A DNA stretch of 64,000 nt from Euryodendron excelsum (GCA_033060915.1 CM065377.1:58263683-58327682); one strand, 5' to 3'; shown: positions 45,401 through 58,160, numbered from the stretch's first letter. Notes: a model not told the origin generated them from the sequence alone. Made by a program: numbers and translations.

Positions 45401-48400
45401 ATGTGGAAGCTCAAGGTTGCTGAAGGCCATGGACCATACTTGTTTAGCACAAACAATTATGTTGGCAGACAAATCTGGGAGTTCGACCCTGATGCCGGGA
45501 CACCAGAAGAGCGAGCAGCAGTGGAAAAAGCTCGAGAGGATTACAAAAGAAATCACAAAAAAGATCAAGGCCGAGCTTTGCCTTGCGCTGATCTTCTAAT
45601 GCGAATGCAGGTAATTAAGCACAAACATTCTTCCCCAGTTTATCATATAAACCTGTACCAAAAAATTTATATAAAATTTCTATAGAGAATGATGCGATTA
45701 AATGTTTGTACGTTAAAAATATCATGTTTGCTCATCAAGTCAAGGCAAAGAAATTTGAAATTTTCTTACTCATCAAATTAAAAGTTTTTTTTTTTATCTT
45801 CAATCCACAGCTTAAGAAGGAAAACAAGATTGATCTAAGCATACCACCAGTGAGACTGGGGGAGAAAGAAGAAGTGAACTATGAAGCCGTGACGACTGCT
45901 TTGAGGAAAGCCGTTCGATTGAATCGCGCAATCCAAGCAAGTGACGGGCACTGGCCGGCGGAAAATGGAGGCCCAATGTTTTTTACTCCTCCACTGGTAA
46001 GTGTTTTTAAGGTTCATTTGATAGGACTTAGTTTTTACTTTTTTTGGCTTATGACTTAAAAAATTAATTTTGTTTATTTTTACTTTTTTACTTATCTTAA
46101 CTTATAAAAGTGAAAAGGTTGAAAAAAATTTAACTTTTTTGCTTATATCTCAAAAAAAAAAAATGAAAAAAACTTTACCTTAATACATATGAATCAAACA
46201 TCAGATTATTAGTTAGTGGTTTTTATTTTTTTATCTGTTGGGCTAAGTATTTAAAATGTACTGCAGATCATCGTCCTGCACATCAGTGGAGCAATTAATA
46301 CAATTCTAACATCAGAGCACAAAAAGGAACTGGCTCGTTACATCTATCTTCATCAAGTACTAAACAACCAAAATCCCATGAATCTCTTGCTTTGGAATTG
46401 GATGCTAATCAAATTATCTTAAAACTTTTGTCAATGTGATATACATATACACAGAATGATGATGGTGGATGGGGATTCTATATAGAGGGCCACAGCACCA
46501 TGATGGGCTCGGCACTTAGCTACGTGGCGTTGCGTTTGCTAGGAGAAGGCCCTGATGATGGAGAAAATGGAGCAATGACAAAAGCCCGGAAGTGGATACT
46601 TGATAATGGTGGTGCAACTGGAATACCCTCTTGGGGAAAGACTTATCTTTCGGTAAACTAGTAAATTTTTCGCAACTTTCTATCTGAACATGGCAATGCA
46701 GAAGTTGAACTTCCCAGAAAATGTTGAATCTCTCTTTTACAGGTGCTAGGAGTCTATGAGTGGGCAGGCTGCAATCCATTGCCTCCAGAATTCTGGCTTT
46801 TCCCTTCATTTTTGCCTTATCATCCAGGTATAGAGAGAGAGAACTTAATTATTATTCTATGAGTATATATGCAGGCAATGCACTACAAGAAAAATTAGCT
46901 TTCGCGACGAATCAATCGTCACTAAATCAGTTTTCGTTTCAATGGTTTTTACTGCCAACAAATTTGTCACTAACTCGTCGCTATAACTTATGTAGAAAAT
47001 AAATTTGTTGTAGGATCAATTGGTCAAGTTAATTTGCTGCGTGTAGTTTGGTCCATTTTTTGTACATTTTGAAGTTGTGTCCTTGGTATTGGTCTTACTA
47101 TCTCATTAATCCTTATGCAAAGCAGCAAAAATGTGGTGTTATTGTCGCACAACTTACATGCCCATGTCATATTTGTATGGGAGGAAATATCATGGGCCGA
47201 TCACTGATCTTGTTAAGTCATTGAGACGAGAAATTCACCCTAAGCCATACGAGGAAATAGATTGGAATAAAGCGCGCCACGAATGTTGTAAGGTGGGTGA
47301 AATCTACTATTGATCCTTTATTAATTGAAATTTTGATATGAAATGGGAATTCTTGAAAATTCCCATGTTCAAGCTTAATGAACCTTATGCTAAATTTTAA
47401 CGCAGGAGGATCTCTACTACCCTCATACTTCCATACAAGATATGCTTTGGGATAGTCTTCAATACTTGAGTGAGCCGGTTATAAACCTGTGGCCATTCAA
47501 AAAGATTAGAGAGAGAGCTCTGAAGAAAACAATTAAGTACTTGCGTTACGGAGCAGAGAATAGCAGATACATCACCATAGGATGTGTGGAAAAGGTGAGT
47601 CAAACAAATGTTAAATAGCTCCAATTTCATGTTCTAGAGCCAAAACCTCTTTAGATTGTTAGAGTGCAAAATGATTCTAAAATTGCTTGTATTTGCAGAG
47701 TTTGCAAATGATGTGTTGGTGGGCAGAGGACCCAAATGGTGATGAATTCAAGCATCATCTTGCTAGAGTTCCTGATTACTTGTGGCTTGCTGAAGATGGA
47801 ATGAAAATGCAGGTACTTTGTTGTGACAACCTACAGTTTCGGTCAGGGGTAGAACCAAGATTTGATTTTTGATGTGTGTCAAAACTTGAAATACAAATTT
47901 TTACCTCTCTATATAATTATTATATTTATTTATTTTAAATTTTTACATATTTTTAAGTTCAAGCATAAAAAATGTATTATGGTTCAAGACTATATATTTA
48001 CATAAAAATAAAACTGTGATGTATTCAATCTTAGTAAAATATGAAAAATAAAAGCATATTAATTACTTTATAAAAAAATAGATAGGACCCGCAGTGCATT
48101 ATATAAAAAGAGTAATGCTATATAACCAGAAAAATTATACAGAATTTATCACCAGAATGATGTGGCTAAATTGTATGCCTATTATTTTAAAATAAAGAGC
48201 CCACCTACATGCTTATTAATTATAAAATTGTCATTGCCACATCATTCTGGTACAGATTTCTGTACACAAATTCTGGAGGAATAGCATTTTTCATACAAAA
48301 ATTATAATTTTGTAGAGTTCTAAATTATGGGAGTGCCAGTCAAATAAGTATTTTTTGGTACATTATGTATAGATAGTGTATATATGATGGTATTTCTTCA

Positions 48401-51400
48401 CACATTTGTCATCGATTGAATATTTGAAACTTGGACCTTTGTAGAAAGCTACATTCACTAACTTGTTACCTGCATTGCAGAGTTTTGGTAGTCAGGTGTG
48501 GGACTGTGTTCTTGCAACCCAGGCACTTCTTGCCAGTAACATGGTTGATGAATATGGCGATTCTCTTAAGAAGGCGCACTTTTACCTAAAAGAATCACAG
48601 GTTTCTTCCTATCCAAACAGGAAGCAAAGATTTTTGAATGATTTTATTGTTCAACACTCACTGAACTTATTAATATTATATCTATAAATTTAAAGGTCAA
48701 AGAAAATCCTGCTGGGGATTTCAAGAGAATGTATCGTCACTTTACTAAAGGATCGTGGACTTTTTCTGATCAAGATCAAGGTTGGGTTGTCTCTGACTGC
48801 ACAGCCGAATCATTGAAGGTAATCTAGTTCTATGTTTCTTTAGCACAAATTTGGAGAAATTCGATCATTAGGTTGTTGGCGTAACGAAATGTTCTCATTT
48901 CTGTGCAGTGTCTGCTATTACTTTCGCAAATGCCAGCAGAAATTGCTGGAGAAAAAGCTGGTGCTGAGCGACTCTATGATGCTGTGAATGTGCTACTTTA
49001 CATGCAGGTAAAAAAAAAAAAAAATTATCAGTGATTTTTGACATTGAAGAAGATCAATACTAAAAAGACATTTCTTGACACTGGTCATTGGTTTCCCCCC
49101 CCCCTTTTTTTCCCTATCTAGAGTGCTGAAAGTGGTGGTTTTGCTATCTGGGAGCCACCAGTTCCACAACCCTATTTGCAGGTAAATTTCTTTCCCGTTT
49201 TATAATAGCATGTATCATTTTACAATTGCCCCTGCCACAAAGTTTTACTCAATATTTTGAACTGAAAAAAAAAAAAATTAATAGGGGAGCCAAAAAATTC
49301 ATGCATGGGGTAACCATTAATTACAACCTCAAAAAATTATTTTTGTATATATATATAATGTAAATATATCAAAGGATTTTCAGAGCAATACAACTATATA
49401 AGGGGGAAATAAACAAATTTTAGGGGGCAACACATTGGGAAATATTCCAAAACCTAGGGTAAAAATAGAGTTTATAAAAATTTAAACGGGCAATTTAAAA
49501 TTTCTAGGGGGGCAATTGAGAAACAGTTGTAAAATCATAGGACAAAATAAAGTTTTCAAAAAGTTAATAAGGACAGCTGCCCCAAGGCCTATGCTAGCTA
49601 TGCCCCTGGGAGGAATGATGCTTTGTTAGCTTGTAACATAATAATTGTACAATATGACCATTTTGTATTATCCTTTTCTCCTTCTTCTTAGGTGTTGAAT
49701 CCTTCAGAACTCTTCGCTGACATTGTGGTAGAAATAGAGTAAGACCTTTGTCCAATTTTTGTTGAAAATTTGTTTTCATTAAAAGATTTTCATACAATGC
49801 TTAGTTACTATATATTAACATTGCACATTCGATATTTTAGGCATGTTGAATGCACTGCATCTATCATCCAAGCTCTGGTGATCTTCAAACGTTTGTATCC
49901 GTGGCATCGGCAGAAAGAAGTAGAAGTTTCCTTGGAAAAAGCAATAGGTTTTCTCGAAGGCAGACAATGGCCCGACGGTTCTTGGTGAGTTTTCTATGAT
50001 CTAAAGTTGTTTGAACAAATAGAAATGCATTTTTCATATTTCGTGTGAATTTAATAAATATAGATACCTATGTTAACAGGTATGGCTACTGGGGAATTTG
50101 TTTCATCTATGGCACATTTTTCGTGCTCCGAGGGTTAGTTTCTGCTGGGAAGACCTATAAAAACTGCGAAGCAGTCAGAAGAGGGGTTCGATTCTTCCTT
50201 GAAACACAGAATGAAGAGGGGGGTTGGGGTGAATGCCTTGAATCATGCCCATCTATGGTAACACTATACACTATATAAGTTTTATGTTCAATTATGATGT
50301 TTGGCTCAGCTATGCAATTAAATTATTATGGGAATATTTGATTGCAAAGCATTCAATCAAAAGGCAGCCAAAAGCATGAGGCTCCCGTTACTATAGACAG
50401 TGATTCTATTTTCATGTGTAAAGAGACTGTTTTCGTGTTTCAAAAAACTCACAAAAATACCTGTCAATGCAACAAGTCCATGAAGCTATTAAAAAAAAAA
50501 AATACTCAACAATATTTATGCAACAAAGAGCATTTCTATTTAAAATTCCTATCAAGTGCTGAAATGATTATTAATTCTTTATTTATTTTTGTTTTGCTCA
50601 TGTTTAATGTTTTCATGAAACAGAAATATCAACCACTAGAAGGAAATCGAACTAATCTAGTTCAAACGTCATGGGCCATGCTGGGTCTTCTTTATGGTGG
50701 ACAGGTTAGTGTTAATTTTAAGAGTTCCAACTACTTATTCCCATATTACAAACTATAGTAAATTTTAGGTTAGTGTTATTATCAATTTTGTGGAATTAAG
50801 GAGCTGTAATGTAGAAATTGCTAGTTGTCGGATACAATTCAGTAAAGGAAAATTAAATTCTGATAGAATTTTATATAAAATTCTTCGATATGACACTAAC
50901 AATTTTGGAACTAAAAATTATTTTTTCTGTTACATCATTCTGTATATGTTTTTTTGTTTGTATAGCATTAGTCGTTAGTAAAAGGACTTGTATGTTGAGC
51001 TCATATTAACTTTCTAAATCTTTTTATCTTATATTCCTCAAACAATGAAAGCTGTTGTTCTTAAATCTAACTGCAAGTAATTAACCATTATATGAGATAT
51101 TAAGTTCATTTTATAAGCCAAAAGAGTTCCTATCGTATGGCATGCTTTATTACATTCCAACTAGTTGAAATATAAACTAAAGCATGTTGAGTCAATTATA
51201 TTAATGTTTTTTTTTATTTATATTAGTTCCATAAAATTAAAGTCCTTCTCAATTTACCTCGTGTAATACATCCTAGCTAGTTCCTGCCCCCTTTTTGCAG
51301 CTAGAAACTTTTAAATTCCGAAAAATAAATTTTTTCTAACATTTATTTTCTTATAAACTAGGCTGAGAGGGATCCAACACCATTGCACAAAGCAGCGAAG

Positions 51401-51778
51401 CTTTTGATTAATGCACAGTTGGATGATGGTGATTTTCCTCAACAGGTAATTTCCATGCATAATAGGAACTTTTGTATGCCAAAATATGTTTTATGAAAGC
51501 ATACTTTCTCTCTCTCGTTTCTCTCTTCATATTCTTATGATGAGTTATTCAATAAGATTAGATATATGCTTGTACTTCTTAATTGTATAGTTTTGTTCTC
51601 TTTATTTGTATTATTTTAAAGTAACTACATATTTCATTTTTCTTTTCTCTTAACCATGATACAGGAAATTCTTGGGGTTTACATGAAGAACTGCATGCTT
51701 CATTATGCACAATACAGGAATATTTTTCCAATGTGGGCACTTGGAGAATATCGCAAACGTGTGTGGTCATCTTCCTAA
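45401..51778 (+). CDS. Oxidosqualene cyclase OSC-B (amyrin-type triterpene synthase), complete
   Basis: Eighteen exons: 45401-45610, 45811-45996, 46267-46356, 46455-46652, 46743-46827, 47126-47292, 47406-47594, 47699-47812, 48481-48600, 48696-48818, 48909-49007, 49122-49181, 49692-49738, 49841-49984, 50080-50257, 50624-50704, 51362-51445, 51665-51778. Joined, they give 762 aa with no stop or frameshift. Exon lengths equal those of OSC-A except exon 2 (one codon shorter). MWCYCR is at 259-264 and DCTAE at 487-491. It keeps the canonical DGHWPAEN in exon 2 that OSC-A has altered. Most exons differ from OSC-A at few residues (exon 8: one of 38). Same reaction class as OSC-A: cyclisation of 2,3-oxidosqualene to an amyrin-type pentacycle. 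The exon 3 donor is CATCAA|GTACTA, weaker than OSC-A's CATCAG|GTATGT. Introns 8 and 12 are enlarged by insertions. Confidence 0.95.
47844..48296. mobile_element. Two small insertions in OSC-B intron 8
   Basis: Intron 8 is 668 bases here and 139 in OSC-A. The left part begins 'caggggtagaaccaag', a hAT-derivative-like terminus. The right part (about 48110-48296) is a foldback: 'taatgctatataaccagaa' and 'ccagaatgatgtggc' on the left pair with 'gccacatcattctgg' and 'ttctggaggaatagcattt' on the right. Confidence 0.6.
49262..49612. mobile_element. Degenerate hAT-like insertion in OSC-B intron 12
   Basis: Starts near 'aggggagccaaaaaattc' and ends near 'ctatgcccctgggagg', with 'agggggcaa' phrases inside. 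Intron 12 is 510 bases here against 91 in OSC-A, which the insertion explains. Similar wording occurs at 5972-6491 and 63180-63500. Confidence 0.45.
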
Positions 51779-52406
51779 ATACTAAAAATTGAAGATCCCA
51801 ATGGAATTTATACTTGTGGGTAATATGTATCTGTTTACAATATTCTTACAACAATGGAAGTCCCCTATGTTGTTTTCTTAATTCATACTATGTGTAAAAC
51901 CTCATGTATCTTCAAGCCATCAAAAGAGAAGTTCATCTCATTTCATAAGTGTGTACTCAAAAAACTTCATCACTTGAATGACAAAACAGCATTGGTACTT
52001 AAATTTGCAGCAGCACTCATTACTCTTTGTGTACCAAGCAGCTTCTACTTGTGCAGTAATTGCTCCATCTCCTGGAAATTTAATTTATGATGCAAGGAAG
52101 CTTGAGCAACGCGCGTGGTACACGTTAAACTTTAACAATAAGATAAAAAGAGAGAGAATCTATGTGAAGAGAGAGAGAGAGATAATATTCTAAAATCAAC
52201 CCAAATAAGCCTTCTTTTCCAATGAACCTTGTTTCGCCATTCGACTCTATCAATGGAGATAATCGTACTTCAATTAATTTTAGATATAATTTGTTGAAAA
52301 CTATTTTTTAACCCCTTATACTCTTTTTATTTTAAAAAATAACAAGTATATTAAATAGAAAATTAAAAATCTTATAAACCAACACTTTGCTTCCCATGTA
52401 TAACAA
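51779..52406 (+). other. OSC-B 3' UTR and flank
   Basis: No second gene. Contains the block shared with the OSC-A 3' flank ('cagcattggtacttaaattt', about 51985). The Helitron-like element begins immediately after. Confidence 0.6.
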
Positions 52407-52567
52407 CTAGCAATCAGCCGTGCGTACGGCACTTGACTTTGATAATATTGAATAAAAAATTAAAATACAAAAATTAATTATGGCCATAAAATTATGAGCA
52501 AAATCAATTTGAAACATTTTAACAATTTGTATCTTTATAACTGAGATACAAATGATTATTATTAGAA

Positions 52568-52713
52568 AAATGCTACGGCTACCCTTTTTTTTATTGAATT
52601 TTCATCACAAATATACTCAAGTAAATAAATTTCACATGTATTAAATAACATGGACCACATCACCTTGTGTCTATCCATGATGAAAGTCCGGTGAAAAATA
52701 TCGGTGGCTATAG

Positions 52714-52720
<7 letters not shown>
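52568..52720. mobile_element. MITE nested in the Helitron-like element
   Basis: The left end 'aaaaatgctacggctaccc' is complementary to the right end 'ggtggctatagcattatt'. It is followed by an (ATT)n run (about 52717-52750). Confidence 0.65.
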
Positions 52721-52750
<30 letters not shown>

Positions 52751-52785
52751 GGATAACCCAGTACAAATTATTAATTGATTTATTT

Positions 52786-53028
52786 ATTGGTACTGATTAT
52801 TTATTTTATGATTAAAAAAATTTATACATAAAATTCATAATCTAACAATCATATTTTTTTTTTTATTTAAGACTAATTATGATGGGTGTTCTGTTGCAAA
52901 GTGATATTCTCATTGGTACTAATTATTTGATTTATGATTAAAAAATTTGAACATAAAATTCATGATCTGACAATCTTTTTTTATTTAAGACTAATCATGT
53001 GGGTGTTCTGTTGCAAATTGACATTCTC
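52786..53028 (+). repeat. Tandem repeat, two units of about 120 bp
   Basis: Units 52786-52911 and 52912-53028 both read 'attggtact(g/a)attatt', 'acataaaattcat(a/g)atct', 'ttatttaagactaat' and 'gggtgttctgttgcaaa'. Confidence 0.9.
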
Positions 53029-53575
53029 ATTCAATTATATTATTATGCACAAATTCTATTTAAATATTTTTAGATGTATATTCATAATGTATTACAAATA
53101 TTCTAACAAGCTGAAAATTATACCAACATTCTTAATTTTTGGATTCAAATAGGAAGTGCAGTAGTTACGGGTAATGACGGTGCTTGGCCACTGAAGACAC
53201 ATTCCCTTTATTAATTTTAACATTATATTTGGTGGGTTTGTAGTGAAGAGAGAGGTATGGCTGTTTGGTGGAGAAAAAAAAGAGCGGAAAATAAGAAAGA
53301 AAAAACAGAGAGGGGAAGAAACGAGGAAATAGAAAGAAATTGAAAAAAGAAGAAAGAGAACACAGATAGAAAGAAATTGAAAAAAAATAAAGTAATTGGG
53401 AGCATTTAATGTTAGATAGAGAGAGACGTTGAGAAGAAAAAAGAGAGAAATGAGAGTAAAGAAAGAGAAAGAAGAGTCTTGTGAGTAGTATCATCAGATC
53501 GTGAATAAATTAATCTCATCCGTTGATGCCACGTAGAACATTTTTAAAAAAAACCGTTATGCTTTATTATATAGA

Positions 53576-54261
53576 TAGTTCCATCCCATAGGTTGACGGG
53601 CTTGATTTAGTTAGACGAGCTCGGCTGGGCTGCAATCTTATGCAGAACCAATTTAGCTGGGCTTTGGAAGAACGTTGTAAGCACGACCCAGCTGACGGCC
53701 CAAAGATGTATTTAACCTCTTCTTTTTCTCTTAACATGTTGTGAAAGTAAATATTGGTTTCGTAAAGAGAGATGAACTATATCAATACTTGAACGCTAAC
53801 ATTTAAAAACTACCAATTAATCTACATAATGTTTTTTTGAAAGTTTTTATTTCTTTTCTCTTAACTAATTAAGTTTACACTCAAGCACAATTGTGAGGAG
53901 AGGAGAGGAGGATTAAGCATTTTTTATTATATATAGGAAAAGTTACTAATGTATTTACAATGAATTACCCTCCATGGGACTTTTTTTCTTCTTCAGCTCC
54001 AATATAGAATTCTCTTCCCAAGGCATTACACCATTTCTTAATGACGCTTCCCTGCATCATTTCTGGTATTATTCTCCATTATTTTTTTTCTTTCTAATAA
54101 TGCTCATTTCATTTTTGTTTTCAAAAACTATTTTTTTTGTTCTCAAAAACAGATAAAACAAAATTTGATATTGAAAACTTGTTCAGCAAACTGTTTGCTC
54201 AAACTGCTCACAAAAAAATTATGAGAACACCCCATTTTTATAACTGCCACCCATGTTGATG
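53576..54261. other. Intergenic DNA
   Basis: No gene, RNA gene or element end recognised. Confidence 0.55.
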
Positions 54262-54266
54262 TACAA

Positions 54267-55462
54267 TGTTAGAGAATTAGAAGCTCTCTATCCCACATCA
54301 GTTGGGATAGAGAACTAAACTCCGCTCTTATTATTTAAATAAAGGCTTAACTAATGTAACTTAACTACTATTTCATTTACTATCTATCTCTTTATCTCTC
54401 TTGTAATCCTTCTTTACTTTATAATGCATTATGATAACACATGAGTCTTATATTTTCTAACATGATATTAGAGTTAAGGGAAAGTATGCTCTATAGTTGT
54501 CCTTCGAGGGATTTTCCAAATCAAAACTCTTAAGGTTCTCTTCCTCCTCTTTGGCCACCCTTCGGTCGTCCGGCGTCTTTCAGGCCATTCTCCAACCAAC
54601 TTTCAGTAGTCCTCGAGCATCTTTTCGACCTTCCTCTGACCGACCTGATCTGGAGTCTCTCTGACCATCCTCGAGCCGACCTCCAGCCTCTCTCCAGCCA
54701 TCCTTTGGCCATTTCTGTTAGACTCCTGACAAATTCAGGCCTTTTGAATCTGATTTTTTCCTCTATTTCCACTGGTTCTGCTATTTCTCTGCCAGCTTTT
54801 TCTACTATGCCTCTTATTACCGTCTATTTTGAGGAGTCCCCATTTGCTGATTCTATTCTTCCTGTTGGCCCTTTTTTGTTTAATCTTTCTCTCCCATTTT
54901 CTTTTGATGCACCCACTAGCGTCCCTTTGACAACCTTCCGGTTGACCTCCGATTTTCTTCTGACTATCCTTCGGCCGACGTGATTTCTTTTACTCATTTC
55001 TTTACTACTACTTTTGTCTGTCTTCTCCTTTTACTGTGACTGATGTCCCTCCGGCCATCCTATGACTGACCTTCGGAGTCTCGCATGCCATCCTATGGTG
55101 TCCCTCCAACCAACCTTCAAGCCGACCTCCGGCATCCCTTCGGCCATCCTATGCCCTCCCTCCGACGTCTCTCTGACCATCCTTCTGTGTCCTTCCGATA
55201 TTTCTATTATATATTCTCCAAACTCAAGTAACTCTCTGTTTTCCTTACTTGAACTTGAGAGAGGATATTAGAGAACTAGAAATTCTCTATCCCACATCGG
55301 TTGAGATAGAGAATTAGACTCCTCCCCCATTCTATGAATGGAAGTTTAACCTATGTAACTTAATTCACTATTTCACTTACTACTTATCTCTTTATCTATC
55401 TTGTAATCCTTCTTTACTTTATAATGCATTGTAGTTACATATGAGTATTGTCTTTTCTAACA
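54267..55462 (+). mobile_element. TRIM-type LTR retrotransposon (1.2 kb) with TACAA target duplication
   Basis: Direct terminal repeats 54267-54462 (TGTTAGAG...TTCTAACA) and 55266-55462 (TATTAGAG...TTCTAACA) are about 196 bp each. They are flanked by TACAA at 54262-54266 and 55463-55467. 'tgatattagagttaagg' directly after the left LTR matches the TGGTATCAGAGC initiator-Met-tRNA primer site with transitions. 'cttgagagagga' before the right LTR is the polypurine tract. The 0.8-kb interior is pyrimidine-rich with no gag or pol and contains many imperfect copies of 'cggccatcctt/gaccgacctcc'. Confidence 0.88.
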
Positions 55463-55467
55463 TACAA

Positions 55468-57105
55468 CAAGTTGATGAATGGTTCTTAAAAGTTGAAAGT
55501 AAAAGAAATCCAATCAATGCTGAAATCATTTTGTCCAACTAGCTCGCGTAGAATTTGGTGAGTTGATCAAAAAGATCTAGAGAATAATCCTCACTGTGTT
55601 GCTATGATGTAAGCCTAATTTTGACCAAAATCTAATGTTTAAGCTCTCAAATTGGTATTTTTATTATTTGAAGAAAGATTTGTTTTAGCTATAACGTTGT
55701 CTAGAGTTTTTAATTTGGACTAAGTTTGTTTTGAAAATTTTCTTCACGATTTTGGTATTAAATTTAGGTTTCTCTCAAATTCCTTATTTTTGGGATTTTT
55801 TGTATTTTCTTTATTATTACATTTCCTAGTAGAATTAGTGTTAGCTTATTATAAATAATTTTGTAAGTCTTCATTAGCAATCGTTCAAATTAGCAATATT
55901 CATTTTAGTCGTTATGACTTGATCTTCTTGTGTGATCAGAACTCATTTCTTTGCGTGTTATGACTAGTAAATCTAATCTTTGTGTGTTATGTTGCGTCAT
56001 ATGTCGTGGCACAACAACGCTTATATGTCCTGTAGTTACTTTACTCTTCTTATATCTGGTACTTTCACTAATGCAGTTTCTAGAGAGGGAAAAATAGATT
56101 TAAACTATAATAAAACAAAAAAAAATAGATATTGTGGGCAAATTGCCATCTTTCTCAATGCTCATCCATCACTTAACATTCAATTTCTTGTAAACTTCTT
56201 AGAGGACTACTGGAGCTTTCAACCATATCCTAAACAAAGCAATCGATACTCACTACTACAATATTAAGCACTTGTTTGGACTTGGAGGGGAAGAGAATAA
56301 AAATAAAAAATGAATGAAAATTATTTTCTCTTTCCCTGTCTAATTTTGTGAAGAAAACAAAAAAAAAAAATGGAAAGAAAGAAGAAAGAGAAAGAATGGT
56401 TGTTTTTTTTCCCTTTACTTTTGCCTCTTTTTTCTTTCCTTACCCTTCTAGGTAGAATCAAATCGGAGAAAATGTTTTAAATTATTTTCTTTTTTGTTCC
56501 CTTCCCTTCCAAAGTTCCAAACCGACTTTAAGTTTCTTTCTCAACACTCATCCATCACTCAACATTCAATTTTCCAGTTATTTCTTCGAGGACTAGCAGA
56601 GCTTCCAACCATACCCTTAAGAAAGCAATTGATCCTCACCTACTACAATATTAAAGTCTATGATGTTGAATTTGTCATGAACATGGGATATCTGAGCCAA
56701 GTACCCCTTTGTGTCCAATAGTGTCTTTCACCATTCTTTTTCTTCCCAACGATCAGTTTCAGTCCGTTGCCCCCCTTAATTCTCATGGCCATCACATATT
56801 GAGGATGGGCGATAGTGCATTAAGTTCCTTAAAAAAAAAAAAATTGGAAAGGGCATGGCATTCAATGTTGGAGTGGAGAAAGTTGATGAGCCCAGTGCAC
56901 CATAATTATATTGCTTGCTCTATCCTGTAAAGAGTAATGTTAGAGCAATCTTGGATAAATATCAATGAAATCCACCAACCTTGTCCATATTTGACCTGAA
57001 TTGAGTTAGGTGAGCACCTAAATGCAATAGTTTCTTAGCATTGGACTGTGATGCTGATGCGACCTGGGAGCAAACTTTAGAAACCAATAGGAAAAGGCAA
57101 CACTT
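55468..57105. other. Intergenic DNA with a split duplication
   Basis: No gene recognised. Contains direct repeats at 56151-56267 and 56537-56654 around a MITE (listed separately). Confidence 0.5.
56151..56654 (+). repeat. 117-bp direct repeats flanking a MITE (56268-56536)
   Basis: Both repeats run 'tttctcaa...ctcatccatcac' through 'agaggacta'-like and 'agcttccaaccata' wording to 'ctactacaatattaa'. The intervening 269 bases have inverted ends ('cacttgtttggacttggagg', and inward from the right 'gtcggtttggaactttgg'). Confidence 0.75.
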
Positions 57106-57640
57106 GGGGTGCGCAAAAAAATCAAAAAATCTTAAAACCGAACCAACCTGACCTCTCTCGATTGGTTTGGCTCAAGTCTATCAAATGTTCTGTTCAGTTA
57201 TGGGTCTAAAAAATATAAACCCGATCATTTTGGTTCGGTTCTCGAGTTCGCATTTTTAAGACTCGAACCAACCCAAGAACTAACCCGATTATATACTATA
57301 AAGTTTACATATATTGTATATATTTCTTTAAATCATAAATAGTTGAACTTAATTACTATTAACTTGTGTTTGTATGCTGTTTTACTAGTTTTTTTAAATT
57401 GAGGATACAAGATTAATCATATTTTTTAAATTTCTAAATAAATATGCTATGTTTTTTGTACAATAGACGAACCCGATCCGGTCCGACCCGACCTGATCTT
57501 GACCCGAGCCAACTGAGACATAGAACCGATTTGAGTTGGTTTGATTAGGTTTCATGAAAGGATCAATTCAGTCTTAGGTCTAAAATTTTGAAACTGATAA
57601 AGATTGTGTTAGTTCCGAGTTTAGCAGAGATCCACACCCC
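57106..57640. mobile_element. Non-autonomous hAT-like element (GGGGTG termini)
   Basis: Begins 'ggggtgcgcaaaaaaatc' and ends 'gatccacacccc', with subterminal 'gaaccaacc', 'cccgatcc' and 'cccgacccgacc' repeats as in GGGGTGT-type hAT derivatives. No convincing 8-bp duplication. A related degenerate stretch is in OSC-C intron 1 (60545-61250). Confidence 0.55.
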
Positions 57641-57829
57641 TTGCACTCATAGCCACAACTACCACTATTTTCTCTTTCTACATTAATTTGTTGCCGATTT
57701 TGTAGTTCAACAATGTTACGTTTGGAGTCATGTTGGCATATTCGTTAAACAAAAACATGTTGCGTGTTCTTGATTGTGTATCTCCTACCACTATATCTCC
57801 GATTGTGATTCTCCAATTTTTTTGAATCT

Positions 57830-58160
57830 TGTTATGGGGTTAAAGAGAAAATTTCTTAAATTTTGGAAGAAAAAGGTAAATTTTTTTGAAATTTGTCAAA
57901 AGCTAGAGTAAAAATTTTTGAATTTAGGAAGATCTAGCTAAATTTTTTTTAATTTTCTTGAGAGGCTAAGGTGAAAATTATGGAATTTTGGAAGGTAAAA
58001 AATATATATATATATATTTATATACATTTTTTGAGATTCGGAAAAGTTAATATACATTTTCTTATCAAAAGTACTAAAAATTTTTAAGGTCTAAATACAA
58101 TTTCGTCAAAATAAGGGGCCATAGCCTCCCACGGGAGGTTTAGTTTTATCTCTGCACCTC
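57830..58160. mobile_element. Degenerate hAT-like repeat
   Basis: Repeated 'aaatttttgaattt/ggaag' phrases and an end 'ggggccatagcctcccac', shared in style with 27830-28159. Ends are uncertain. Confidence 0.35.

Larger units (their letters stand above)
52407..53575 (-). mobile_element. Helitron-like element, non-autonomous (1.17 kb)
   Basis: Read on the minus strand it starts TCTATATAATAAAG after an A, with CTACGTGGCATC shortly inside as in many plant Helitrons. It ends with a GCCGT...ACGGC hairpin, six bases, then CTAG followed by T. Insertion between A and T without target duplication is as expected. The interior holds a MITE, a tandem repeat and a purine-rich stretch but no Rep/helicase frame. 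Confidence 0.7.

Noticed and set aside
45347..46017. Minus-strand frames opposite OSC exons (also 16196-16408, 38116-38609, 46516-46809 and 47397-47630)
   Set aside because: Shadow frames of spliced plus-strand exons or of repeats; no independent support.
54530..55271. Frames inside the TRIM interior (54530-54772 minus, 54705-54983 plus, 55062-55271 plus)
   Set aside because: They follow from the pyrimidine-rich repeat composition and lack gag or pol motifs.
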